A DNA stretch of 32,690 bases from Pirellulales bacterium (lineage in GTDB: Bacteria; Planctomycetota; Planctomycetia; Pirellulales; Thermoguttaceae), in NCBI GenBank assembly GCA_020846145.1, contig JADLEL010000059.1, positions 1-32,690 of the forward strand, read 5' to 3'. How positions within the stretch are numbered: the stretch's first letter is position 1; each line of letters begins with the position of its first letter. Positions 16,514-25,200 of the stretch are shown here, piece by piece. A program made the translations under genes and the position numbers. The notes below the pieces were generated by a model. That model made no database searches. It saw only the letters and a list, made by a program, of their open reading frames with translations, and was not told the DNA's origin.

Positions 16514-18404
16514 ATTCCTTCCCCCCGCCGTAAAGAAACTCCAGATCTAAAAGCTCCTTTTGCACAAGTGAATCGATGAACGAGGGCAAATAGCCCGTCG
16601 GCCGCAGCGATTCGCCGTTGCGGAAATTGAAAATGTCGTTCAAGACGATCGCTTTCTCGTCGGGATCGTAGCGCACCACCTCCGCGATTTGCGTGATCTT
16701 CCGCGCGCCGCCGGGCAGACGGCTGATATGCACGATTGCGTCGAGCGCGGAGGCCAACTGCCGGTGGATCGACGTTACCGGCAAGTCGGCGGCCATCAGC
16801 ACCAGCACCTCCAAGCGTTCGATCACCTCCCGCGCGCTGTTGGCGTGGACGGTGGTCATCGAGCCGTCGTGGCCGGTGTTCATGGCCTGGATCATGTCGA
16901 GCGCTTCCGATCCGCGGCACTCGCCGACGATCACCCGATCCGGCCGCATGCGCAGCGCGTTCTTCACCAAGTCGCGGATGGTGTATTCGCCCGCACCCTC
17001 GATGTTCGGCGGCTTGGTCTCCAGCGTAACCACGTGGTCCTGATGCAGCCGCAGTTCCGTCGTGTCTTCGATGGTAACGATTCGCTCCTTGAACGGAATG
17101 AAGCTCGAAAGCACGTTGAGCATCGTCGTTTTGCCGGTGCCCGTGCCGCCGCTGACGAGAATGTTCCGCCGGTCGATGACGCACGCCCGCAGGAACGCGG
17201 CCGCCGCGCCGGAAATGCTCTGCATCTCCACCAGATCGTCCATCGTCAGCCGCTGGGCGGGAAATTTGCGGATCGTCAGCGTCGGCCCCTTCACGGCCAG
17301 CGGCGGAATGATCGCGTTCACCCGCGAGCCGTCGGGCAAGCGGGCATCGACCAGCGGTTGGCTCTTGTCGATCCGCCGGCCGACCTGCGCCACGATCCGC
17401 TCGATGATCGACTCGGTTACCTTGTCGGAGATGAACCGCCGCCCGGAGCGTTCGATGATGCCCGCGCTCTCGACGTAAATCTGGTCGCGGCCGACGACCA
17501 TGATTTCGGTGACGTTCGGCGCGCGGAGCAAATCCTGCAGCGGCCCGAAGCCGAAAATCGTGTCCTTCAAGTCCTTTTTCAGCGTGCGGAGGATGAGATA
17601 TTTTCGCAATTCCTGATGCAGATGCGGCCGGACAAGATGGAACAGTTCGGCGAACCGCGATTCCACCCGCTGCACCTGCCGGCTGATGTCGCGGCATTCT
17701 TGCAGGTTCATCCGCTCCCGCAAAAACTGCAAGAGGCCGTGCAGTTCCGCCTCGCGCTCGGGGACCAAAGTGGCGGGCACGTCGTATTCGTTCGAGGTCA
17801 GCGACGCCAAGTCGAAAAACTCCTGCGCGCCGGTCTCCATGATGAGTTGGTTGACCAGGTGGTCGCGGAGCGTCAGCCCGGTGATTTCCTCCAACAACGG
17901 CTCGTTTTCGGCGTCGAAGACCGAAAGCTCGCGGCAGACGTCCTCGATGTTGTTCTCCAGCAGCAGGATGCTCTGCGAATCGCCGGTTCGCCGGGTCTCG
18001 AACTCGTAGAGGTCGAGCCGTTCGAGCAGTTTGCGGTGGATCCGCAGTTCCAGGTCGGCCATCAGCGAGCGGAGATGCGATTCCAATTCCGCGCGGGAAA
18101 TCGTCGCCGCTTTTTCCGACTCGAAGGTCAGCGTGAAGGGCCAGATGCGGACCTTCGCGCCCGGCTCGAATTCCGCCGTTTGACCGCCCAACACCTCTTC
18201 GTCGCCCACCACGCAACTGTTCAGCCCCACGTTTTCCAACTGCAATTTGCCGTTCGACGAGCGCACCACGGCGTGACGCCGGGAGACCAACGGGCTTTGC
18301 AGGCAGACCGTGTTCGTCGCGTCGCGGCCGATCGTAACCTCGGCCTCGGCCGTCTCGACCATCGCTCGCCGGCTCTCGTTGATCTTGTTGAACCAGATTT
18401 TCAT
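16512..18404 (-). CDS. cpaF: FHA domain-fused CpaF/TadA pilus ATPase
   Basis: The secretion ATPase that powers Tad/Flp pilus assembly at the cytoplasmic face of the inner membrane. Its 630 residues combine an N-terminal FHA domain and a C-terminal CpaF-type ATPase. The FHA domain (about 20-95) has GR at 26-27, SRRH at 41-44 and Asn62, the pattern for phosphothreonine binding. A helical linker (about 110-270) follows. The ATPase core has [14 protein letters not shown] with Walker A Lys425, the Asp box [14 protein letters not shown], Walker [16 protein letters not shown] and the His box [13 protein letters not shown]. Normal CpaF lacks FHA or has it as a separate protein. The start ATG at 18404 gives an intact FHA strand 1. 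The stop codon is inside a heptamer array. Confidence 0.93.
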   Translation of the reverse strand: MKIWFNKINESRRAMVETAEAEVTIGRDATNTVCLQSPLVSRRHAVVRSSNGKLQLENVGLNSCVVGDEEVLGGQTAEFEPGAKVRIWPFTLTFESEKAATISRAELESHLRSLMADLELRIHRKLLERLDLYEFETRRTGDSQSILLLENNIEDVCRELSVFDAENEPLLEEITGLTLRDHLVNQLIMETGAQEFFDLASLTSNEYDVPATLVPEREAELHGLLQFLRERMNLQECRDISRQVQRVESRFAELFHLVRPHLHQELRKYLILRTLKKDLKDTIFGFGPLQDLLRAPNVTEIMVVGRDQIYVESAGIIERSGRRFISDKVTESIIERIVAQVGRRIDKSQPLVDARLPDGSRVNAIIPPLAVKGPTLTIRKFPAQRLTMDDLVEMQSISGAAAAFLRACVIDRRNILVSGGTGTGKTTMLNVLSSFIPFKERIVTIEDTTELRLHQDHVVTLETKPPNIEGAGEYTIRDLVKNALRMRPDRVIVGECRGSEALDMIQAMNTGHDGSMTTVHANSAREVIERLEVLVLMAADLPVTSIHRQLASALDAIVHISRLPGGARKITQIAEVVRYDPDEKAIVLNDIFNFRNGESLRPTGYLPSFIDSLVQKELLDLEFLYGGGKE

Positions 18405-18410
18405 AAGGAT

Positions 18411-18538
18411 GCAGTAGGCAGTGGCTAGTGGCTAGTGGTTAGTGGGCGGTGGGCGGTGGGCGGTGGTTCGTGTACGGAAATTGCTTAATGGCAATCATCT
18501 TGTTCACTAGCCACTAACCACGAGTCACTAGCCACTGC
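18411..18538. repeat. Inverted pair of GCAGTGG/CTAGTGG heptamer arrays
   Basis: Eight units on the left (18411-18466) and about five complementary units on the right (18505-18538). About 34 bases of each arm match as an inverted repeat with few mismatches, giving a long hairpin with a 38-base loop. It fills the gap between the cpaB stop (18538-18540, touching the array) and the cpaF start (18404). Confidence 0.85.
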
Positions 18539-19317
18539 TATTTCTCCTGCCGCGGCAGTAGCCGCACTCCCACCTGCCGATAATTGGTAGCCTCCAACCG
18601 GCTCTGCAAGTACAGGGCTTTGGCCTCGTCTTTGGCTTTTACGCCGATCGTCATCACGTTTTCCTGCTGTTGCGGGATGCGGGCCGATTTCATCACTTCC
18701 GCCGTGCCCAGGCGGTTCCCGATCGAAAGCACTTTGAAGGGGCCGATCTTCTCGATCGGTGCCGACGAGGCGGCAGCCGGTTCCTCCGCATTCGCCGGAT
18801 CGGCAATCGGCTCGCCGGGCGGCGAAAATGCCGGCGGTGCGGCCGGCGTGGGTTTTCCAGGCACGGTCTTGGAAACGAGGAACATGACCTGATCGCCGGG
18901 CACGATCAGCGAGGTAACGATCGAGCGCGTGTCGATCGGCACGAACATCGCCGATTCGTCGGGCTCCAACTTGAGTTCCGGCGGCGGCGTACTGAAATCG
19001 TCCTTCAACAACAAGCGGCCGCCTTTTATCACTCGCTCGACCTTATCGCCAACCACCGAGTGCCTTTCGAGTGGAGTATCCGACTCGTAAAGCACTGCGA
19101 AATCTCTCAAGTTGCCCACGGAGTTTTTTGGTATTCCTACCGTTTCGATCTGTTCGACTTTGATTTTGTCTCCCGGATTTAACATCATGTCGCGTTTCAG
19201 TCCGATGAAATACACGTTCTCCTTCTCGCTCGAACGGTTCATCAGGTAGGCTAAATTGAATACCGCGCCGACAATCCCCAAAACGACGGCCAAAATCAAA
19301 CCTTGCATGCCTTTCAT
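18538..19317 (-). CDS. cpaB: Flp pilus assembly protein CpaB (RcpC)
   Basis: A periplasmic, membrane-anchored Tad component thought to work with the outer-membrane secretin. The 259-residue product starts at ATG 19317, preceded by GAGGGA at 8 bases; an ATG eight codons upstream lacks an RBS. A membrane anchor spans about 4-22. A SAF-like domain follows, with LNPGDKIKVEQIETVGIPKN (about 46-65) and KGGRLLLKDDFS (about 101-112). Then come VPGDQVMFLVSK and a Pro/Ala-rich insert. The C-terminus (KDEAKALYLQSRLEAT) is typical of CpaB. It lies between a TadE-like/unknown pair and cpaF. The secretin gene (cpaC) usually placed here is absent. Confidence 0.82.
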   Translation of the reverse strand: MKGMQGLILAVVLGIVGAVFNLAYLMNRSSEKENVYFIGLKRDMMLNPGDKIKVEQIETVGIPKNSVGNLRDFAVLYESDTPLERHSVVGDKVERVIKGGRLLLKDDFSTPPPELKLEPDESAMFVPIDTRSIVTSLIVPGDQVMFLVSKTVPGKPTPAAPPAFSPPGEPIADPANAEEPAAASSAPIEKIGPFKVLSIGNRLGTAEVMKSARIPQQQENVMTIGVKAKDEAKALYLQSRLEATNYRQVGVRLLPRQEK

Positions 19318-19385
19318 GGATTTATTCCCTCTCGTTCCCATGCCGGAAGAATAATGTTGGAATTAAATGGCGATTCATTGCTAAA

Positions 19386-19397
19386 GCCGCAAGCGGC
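19386..19397. repeat. Palindrome GCCGC-AA-GCGGC
   Basis: A 5-bp GC stem flanked by A/T in the gap between the unknown membrane protein gene and cpaB. Same core as the palindrome at 16426-16443. Confidence 0.55.
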
Positions 19398-19412
19398 CGT
19401 TATTTCTATCCC

Positions 19413-20417
19413 CTATTCCTCATCCACCACCCCGACAATCGCCAAACCCGCCATCCCCCCCTTACTATCGGGGTGAAGATGCAAATCCACCACTATATTT
19501 TTCCCTTTAATTAGACCTCTATATTGAGCGTACCATGCGGAGGCGGTGCTTTGCCAGGGAAAGATTGGTTTCCACCCCCCCCTTGCGAACGATTTTTCGA
19601 AATGTTCCCGCCAGCTTGTCGGCTCGCCGGGGCCGGAAAAGCCGACCATCGCCCCGCCGTTAACTGCTTGCACCGAAAGCATTTTACGACATTTTGGCGG
19701 GATTGGGATGTCGGGAAGCAGCGGAATTGAATCACCCCCTCCCGAAGAGGGAATAAAAAGTAACAGCGACCACGCATCGCTCCCCTTGGCCAGCGCAATC
19801 CCCCATAAAACGACTCGCGAGGAGCCTATTTTCCTGTCCTGCTCCACCGTATCCTTGGCTAGCGGCGGTTTCACTCCCACCAGAATCAGCTTGTTGTTGC
19901 GGTCGGGAGCGAAAAGCTGCCAACGGGGCGGTTCCGCGTCGATTGCCGGCATCTTCGCCAAGGTTTCCAAGAGTTTCGTTTGTTCCGGCGTCGGCTTTTC
20001 GAGTGGGCTTGCCGCCGTTTCGATTTGCTCCCGGCAGTCGCGGCGAAGTTGTTCTTCCGCCCCGGTCAGCGAGCCTTGAAATTCGCGCCGAGCCATCGAC
20101 CATCCCTGGCGGCCGAATTGCAGGAAGTGCAATCGGCTCGGATCGCCCAATCCTCTGGGTAACTCGGAGTTTTGCGGGGAAGCCGATTGCCGGGGCGCGT
20201 CGGCCGACCACCACCGCAGAATCTGCCGGCCGATCCCCAAGCCCGCCACCAACACGATTGCGGTGAACAAGCAATTAGAAGTGATGCCCGTGATCCGTTT
20301 CGCCAGCTTGCCGAATCCGCCAACGGAATTGCCCGGGTTGCCGTTACTCGGCGCCATGCCCATGCTTGCCGTGGGCCTGAGCTGTGGAAGAGATTCCGAT
20401 TCGTCTGATTCCTTCAT
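19413..20417 (-). CDS. Hypothetical single-pass membrane protein in Tad locus
   Basis: Not recognised. The ATG at 20417 (MKESDESESLPQL) gives 334 residues; a GTG two codons upstream is also possible. A Ser/Gly/Pro-rich N-terminus leads to one membrane helix (about 48-68, CLFTAIVLVAGLGIG). A soluble, presumably extracytoplasmic domain with several Trp residues follows. It contains LLLFIPSSGGGDSIPLLPDI (about 213-232) and a PGEPTSWREHFEKSF segment, but no catalytic motif. Because it lies between the TadE-like gene and cpaB on one strand, it is probably a lineage-specific Tad accessory protein. Confidence 0.6.
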   Translation of the reverse strand: MKESDESESLPQLRPTASMGMAPSNGNPGNSVGGFGKLAKRITGITSNCLFTAIVLVAGLGIGRQILRWWSADAPRQSASPQNSELPRGLGDPSRLHFLQFGRQGWSMARREFQGSLTGAEEQLRRDCREQIETAASPLEKPTPEQTKLLETLAKMPAIDAEPPRWQLFAPDRNNKLILVGVKPPLAKDTVEQDRKIGSSRVVLWGIALAKGSDAWSLLLFIPSSGGGDSIPLLPDIPIPPKCRKMLSVQAVNGGAMVGFSGPGEPTSWREHFEKSFARGGWKPIFPWQSTASAWYAQYRGLIKGKNIVVDLHLHPDSKGGMAGLAIVGVVDEE

Positions 20418-20452
20418 GAGCACTCGGTTTACGGAGAAACATTGTGTAATAA

Positions 20453-20533
20453 GAAAAAACGGGAAGGGGAAAAATGGGGGAATCGCAAATAGAGAAGTTT
20501 TGTTTTTTCCCTTTTTCCGCTTCCCCTTTTTTC
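20453..20533. repeat. Purine/pyrimidine inverted repeat, long hairpin
   Basis: The purine-rich arm at about 20453-20483 is complementary, with few mismatches, to the pyrimidine-rich arm at about 20503-20533, with a 20-base loop. It occupies the gap between the TadE-like stop (20570) and the unknown gene start (20417), like the heptamer inverted pairs elsewhere in the locus. A 7-base period is not clear here. Confidence 0.6.
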
Positions 20534-20569
20534 CTTCTCTTACACCAAAGTGCGGATAGTCGAAAACGA

Positions 20570-21610
20570 TTACAACGACGCGATAAACTGATCCAGAAGT
20601 TGAATATAGCCGTCCAGCGTATCGAGATCGCTTTGCATCTGCGAAAGCTGGCCGGCGGGCGGCGGCGGAACCGCCTGCATCAATCCTCGAATTCGCCCCT
20701 GCACCGATTGATAATACCCTTTCAGGGCCTGCGACATCGACGCCAAAGGACCGATTCTTCTTCTCGATCCATCGATCCGATCCACGAGTTCATCCACGGC
20801 TTGCCCGACGACCGCCGGTTCCATGTTGCAGCCGAATCGCAACCGCGTCCAACCGGGAACGGAATTGATATACCGGGGGATCGGCTGCCCATACAGCGTT
20901 TGATATTTGATGAAATCGGCTTCTCTTCCATATAACAACGCAAGTTGGCCTTGCCCATAGATCGCGTTATAAATGCTCAGCAACACCGGCAGAACCGGAT
21001 TGTTCCCGCTGGGAGGCTGAAACGTCGGGTAGATGAGATTCAGCCGAAAATGGTGGTTGGGAATGCCCATCTCGGCGATCCGCCATGCGCCGTCGAGGAT
21101 TTCGGTCTCGGCATTCAAATCGAAGCTCCCCAGGTTTTTCAGCATCGGATAGGTTTGGGTCAACTCGGCCGTGCCGGAGCGCATTCCCAGGGAAGGATCG
21201 AGCAGATCGGCGTTGACCAGAACACTCTGGCCGTTGGCGATCGGCAGTACGGGATTGCCGTCGCTCTCGCCGCGAACCACGGGGTGCCGGGGAACTTCCT
21301 GGTCGGTCACCTCCAATGCCTTGGCGAGATTTTGCGTGCCGCTGCTCGTCCGATCGGCGTTCCAATAATCGGGCCGAGGATCGTTGAAGCCGGTCTTGCG
21401 ATCGTAAGGAACGTCGGGCGAACGGAGGCGGGGCGTCAAGTTCCCCCAAATCGAATGCCGGGCGACGGCGAGCGCCCGCACCTTCCAACACACCGCGTTG
21501 CCGTAGCAAACCATGAGCGCCATGATGCCCAGCAAAATCGGCAGCGCAATCACCATTTCCAAGGGCGCCAAGCCGCGCGGGCGTTTCGACGTTGTGCGAC
21601 TGCGGATCAC
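20570..21610 (-). CDS. TadE-like pseudopilin protein
   Basis: A 346-residue protein with the TadE-type N-terminus: short basic stretch (SKRPRG), then LAPLEMVIALPILLGIMALM (about 14-33). The Glu after a small/hydrophobic stretch and the following helix match the pseudopilin signature. The remaining ~310 residues are soluble and have no recognised domain; ordinary TadE proteins are about 150-200 residues, so this one is enlarged. It starts with GTG at 21610. It is the first gene after a strong promoter at 21713-21740, with a 5' leader of about 96 bases, and so heads the Tad gene run. No separate Flp pilin gene is in the window. Confidence 0.72.
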   Translation of the reverse strand: MIRSRTTSKRPRGLAPLEMVIALPILLGIMALMVCYGNAVCWKVRALAVARHSIWGNLTPRLRSPDVPYDRKTGFNDPRPDYWNADRTSSGTQNLAKALEVTDQEVPRHPVVRGESDGNPVLPIANGQSVLVNADLLDPSLGMRSGTAELTQTYPMLKNLGSFDLNAETEILDGAWRIAEMGIPNHHFRLNLIYPTFQPPSGNNPVLPVLLSIYNAIYGQGQLALLYGREADFIKYQTLYGQPIPRYINSVPGWTRLRFGCNMEPAVVGQAVDELVDRIDGSRRRIGPLASMSQALKGYYQSVQGRIRGLMQAVPPPPAGQLSQMQSDLDTLDGYIQLLDQFIASL

Positions 21611-21712
21611 GGTGATCGTTTTGCGTTTGATTTAAGCGGATTTTGGAGGGTTCCCGCCGCTTCGCGCCGAAGAGACGAGGCAAGCTGAATCCCACGTTGA
21701 GGCAACGCCTTT

Positions 21713-21740
21713 ATTATAATCGTTTACGCATTATTTTCAA
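21713..21740 (-). promoter_or_regulatory. Sigma70-type promoter of the Tad gene run
   Basis: On the - strand TTGAAA (21740-21735) and a perfect TATAAT (21718-21713) are 16 bases apart. Predicted start near 21706 leads into the TadE-like gene. Confidence 0.7.
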
Positions 21741-22290
21741 AGGAAAATGGCGGTTCGACCGCCTTGGGTTGAAACATTGAGCGTTACTGCCGGCTTGTCG
21801 GGCGGTGCAAAATTCCGGCTGGATGAGCCGTCCGTGGTGCCCGTTATTTAAGTTCGGCCGGGGCGCTGGAATACTGCAAAGTAGGCCCCAAAATGACATA
21901 AGCCGCTATTGACGCAGTCTGTCATTGGCAAGCCAATTGCGCCCCGAACGGAAGCCTTTTCTTTCATTTCCGACCAGAAGCAATTCAAATCCGAACGAAG
22001 GAATGAAGGGGGAGTTAGCGCGTTCTAGTCATTATGGGTTATATGCTCAATCTTGCCGGGCAATTGATCGCCTCGGGCATGGGGGAAAAAAACCGTGTTT
22101 TCTCCCAGCCTGCGGCGAGCGTGGGCATGGCCCCGACTTTCGACGACAAAAACTTGTTTAGGCTAAACATTTCGCTTGCTTTTTTTCTCATGCGGGTGTA
22201 TCGTCATGCTCAGGATTACGATAATGGGGGATTCTATTTTTATTCGGCTTGTCGTCAGGACCCGATCGGTAAATTTCTAGGAGAGAAATG
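21741..22290 (+). other. Intergenic region before the C25 protease gene
   Basis: About 550 bases between divergent genes. A weak promoter candidate for the protease is TTGCTT (22176-22181) with TATCGT (22199-22204), 17 bases apart. A GGGGAAAA..TTTTCTCCC stem lies near 22081-22107. A Shine-Dalgarno AGGAG (22279-22283) precedes the protease. Short open frames (21925-22161, 22034-22291) show no protein-like features. Confidence 0.4.
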
Positions 22291-25200
22291 ATGCGGAAGG
22301 TTTTCCAAGTGCTTTTCGGTTCGGGAAACGGTCGAGTATCGCGTTCGTCCTCTACCAAGCGGAGCGTGGTCCCGACGATCGAGCGTGCCGCCTACGAGCG
22401 GAGTTTGCGTTTGGAAGGATTGGAAGAGCGGTCGCTCTTGAGCATCAGCCCGACGACTTCCCCGGATGCGATTTGGTTTCACGCGTTGAACGCCGCGGAA
22501 GAAACCGCATTTTTCACCGAGGGCGCCGGACTACTGGTTACCGACCGGACGGCGGACGGCATTGCGGGGCATCTTTCGTTGCCGGGAGTGCTCCTCCAAT
22601 CGGGCACGGTGGGGGAGAATAGTTTTACCCGCTTCGAGGTCCCCGGCTGGAACTTTGGCGGCATGGAGGGGAGGCCGGAATTGCCGGTTTTCCGCACCGA
22701 AATCGCGGTGCCCGCAGGGATGGAAGCGATTGTCGATTGGCGGATCGAAGAACTGGCGGACTTGAACGGCTCGTATTTGGTATGGCCCACGCAACCGCCC
22801 CAGCCCGACTCGGGGCTTCCTTTGGAATTCGTGTTCGACGCCGCTTACTACGGCGGCCAGGCGGCTTATTCGCCGGAGTTCTTTTCCGTGAGCGAGCCGA
22901 TGGCGGCGGGCGACCGGCGGACGGTGGCCATCGAGTATTGCCCGTTCCGCTACGATGCGGCAACCGGCGCGGTCAGCGTCGTTACGGAGCTTTCCTTCGA
23001 TTTATCGCTCGTTCCGGCCGAAGGCACGGGAGAGGAAATCGCCGGCGCGGATGCCCTCGGCGCCGGCGGTACGATCGAAGGCACGGCGGAGGCATACGCC
23101 GCGACCGCGGCGACCGCCGATTACATCATCATCACCGCGGACGCCTTTTACGAGGAAATCCTGCCGTTGGCCCAATGGAAACAGAAAATGGGCTACAAGA
23201 CCTACGTCGCCAAGATGTCGGAGGTGGGGACCACGTACACCGACGTTTATAACTTCATCAACAACGCCTACGACGCCGATTCGGTGAAACCGCAATACGT
23301 GCTGCTGGTGGGCGATCAGGAAAATGTGCCCTCCTATGAAATCATCGGGCACCCCTACTACGAAGACGGGCACATCTGGCATTCGGATTACGATTACGCG
23401 CGGGTGAATGGGACGGACGTAACGGCCGATCTGGCGATCGGCCGCTTCTCGGGCGACACCGAGGCCCAGATCACCACGATGGTCAACAAGACGCTGAATT
23501 ACGAGCGGAATCCCGATTTGGGCAGTTGGTACGACGACGTGTTGTTGGCCGGCCAGTTCCAGGATACCGAGGGCACGGCCTACGATCTCATCGAAGACCG
23601 CTGGTTCATGCACGACATTCACCGGGCGGCGGACTTTTTGGGCGGAGACTACGATTACTACAGCGGCGCCGATCCCTACAACAAGGGTTACACCGTTCAC
23701 ACCAAACGCAAATGGGATTCGGCCGTTTCCAACACCCTAACCTACAAGACCAGCACATATCCGGGATACACGACTCCTCCCAGTCCGATTCCCGACGCCT
23801 GGAAAAACAAGGCCGACGAGGATATTTCGACGATGATCAACGGCGGCATGGGATTCGTGCTGCACCGCGATCACGGAGGCACGGGCGGATGGGGTTCCCC
23901 GTCGTATTCCACCAGCAATGTGAATGGGCTGAGCAACGGCTTATATAAACTTCCCATCACCTTTAGCATCAACTGCGAAACGGGGCGCTTCGATACGGGC
24001 GATTACTTCGGCGAAGCCTGGCTGCGCGACTCCAACGGCGGGGCCGTGGCCTACACCGGCGGAATGCGCGTCAGCTATTCGGGCTACAACGATTCGCTCT
24101 TCGTGGGCATCATGGACGGCATGTGGACCGATTTCTCGACCTGGTCGAGTTCGAACTTCAGCCCCTCGTGGCATATCGGCCAGTTGATGAACTACGCCAA
24201 GGACCGGGTTTTTTCCGGTTACGGGTATTCCAGCTCCACGGCCTTGCTCACGGCGCGGATGTTCAATTTTTTCGGCGATCCCGATATCATGCTTCGCACC
24301 GCCACGCCCGGCGCTTTGACCGTAACCCATCCCAGCTCCGTCGCTACGGGAGGGAGCACGAATTTTACCGTGCAAGTGATGAAAGGCGCATCGCCGCTCG
24401 CGGGCGCGCTGGTGTGCATTTCGAAGGGCACGGGGACCGACTATTGGGTCGGCACCACGAATGCCTCCGGCAGCGTTACGTTCAACGGATTGAAGGCCAC
24501 CGAGGCCGGCCTTTACGATGTCGTGGTTACCGAGCGGAACGCGGTTCCCTACCAAGGGACGTTCATGAGCGCGGCGTCCAATCCGCCCACGGTGGCCACG
24601 CCCGCCGCGGCCAATCCCGCGACGGTCGTCGGCAATACGACGAACCTTAGCGCGCTGGGGGCCGACGATAACGGCGAAGCCAACCTGACATACACCTGGA
24701 CCGCCACCGCGCTCCCCGCCGGCGCCGCGCAGCCGACTTACAACGCGAACGGCACGAACGCCGCAAAGAACGCCACGGCCACTTTCTTCAAAACCGGCGG
24801 CTATACGATGCGGGTAACGATTGCCGACGCCCACGGACTTACGGTTACCAGTGCGGTGAATGTTGCGGTCGATCAAACCGCGACCGTCATTACCGTTTCT
24901 CCGGCATCGGTCCTCCTGCCGGCCGGCGGGCAGCAGCAATTCAGCGCCACGGTAAAAGATCAGTTCGGCGACCCCTTGGGTACGCAGCCCGCGATCGAAT
25001 GGACGGCCAGCGCGGGCACGATCGCGACCGGGAGTTACACCGCTGCTTCCGCCTCGGCGACGGTTACCGCCGCCAGCGGATCGATCCAAGGAACGGCCGC
25101 GGTAACGGTCGATGCGAACGTGCCGACCGTCGCCGTGCCTGCCGCCGCCGCGCCGAATCCCGTTCCCGCCTCGACCGCGGCGCTCAGCGTTTTGGGCGCC

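Noticed and set aside
16689..18428. 579-codon open frame on + opposite cpaF
   Set aside because: It mirrors the conserved FHA-CpaF gene in GC-rich DNA and has no domain or start signal; long antisense frames are expected from this codon bias. The same applies to 87-1166 (-), 2828-4000 (-), 5547-6599 (-), 23941-25410 (-) and 25792-26904 (-).
22034..22291. 85-codon open frame overlapping the C25 protease start
   Set aside because: No RBS, no recognisable protein character, low-complexity hairpin DNA inside; considered chance.
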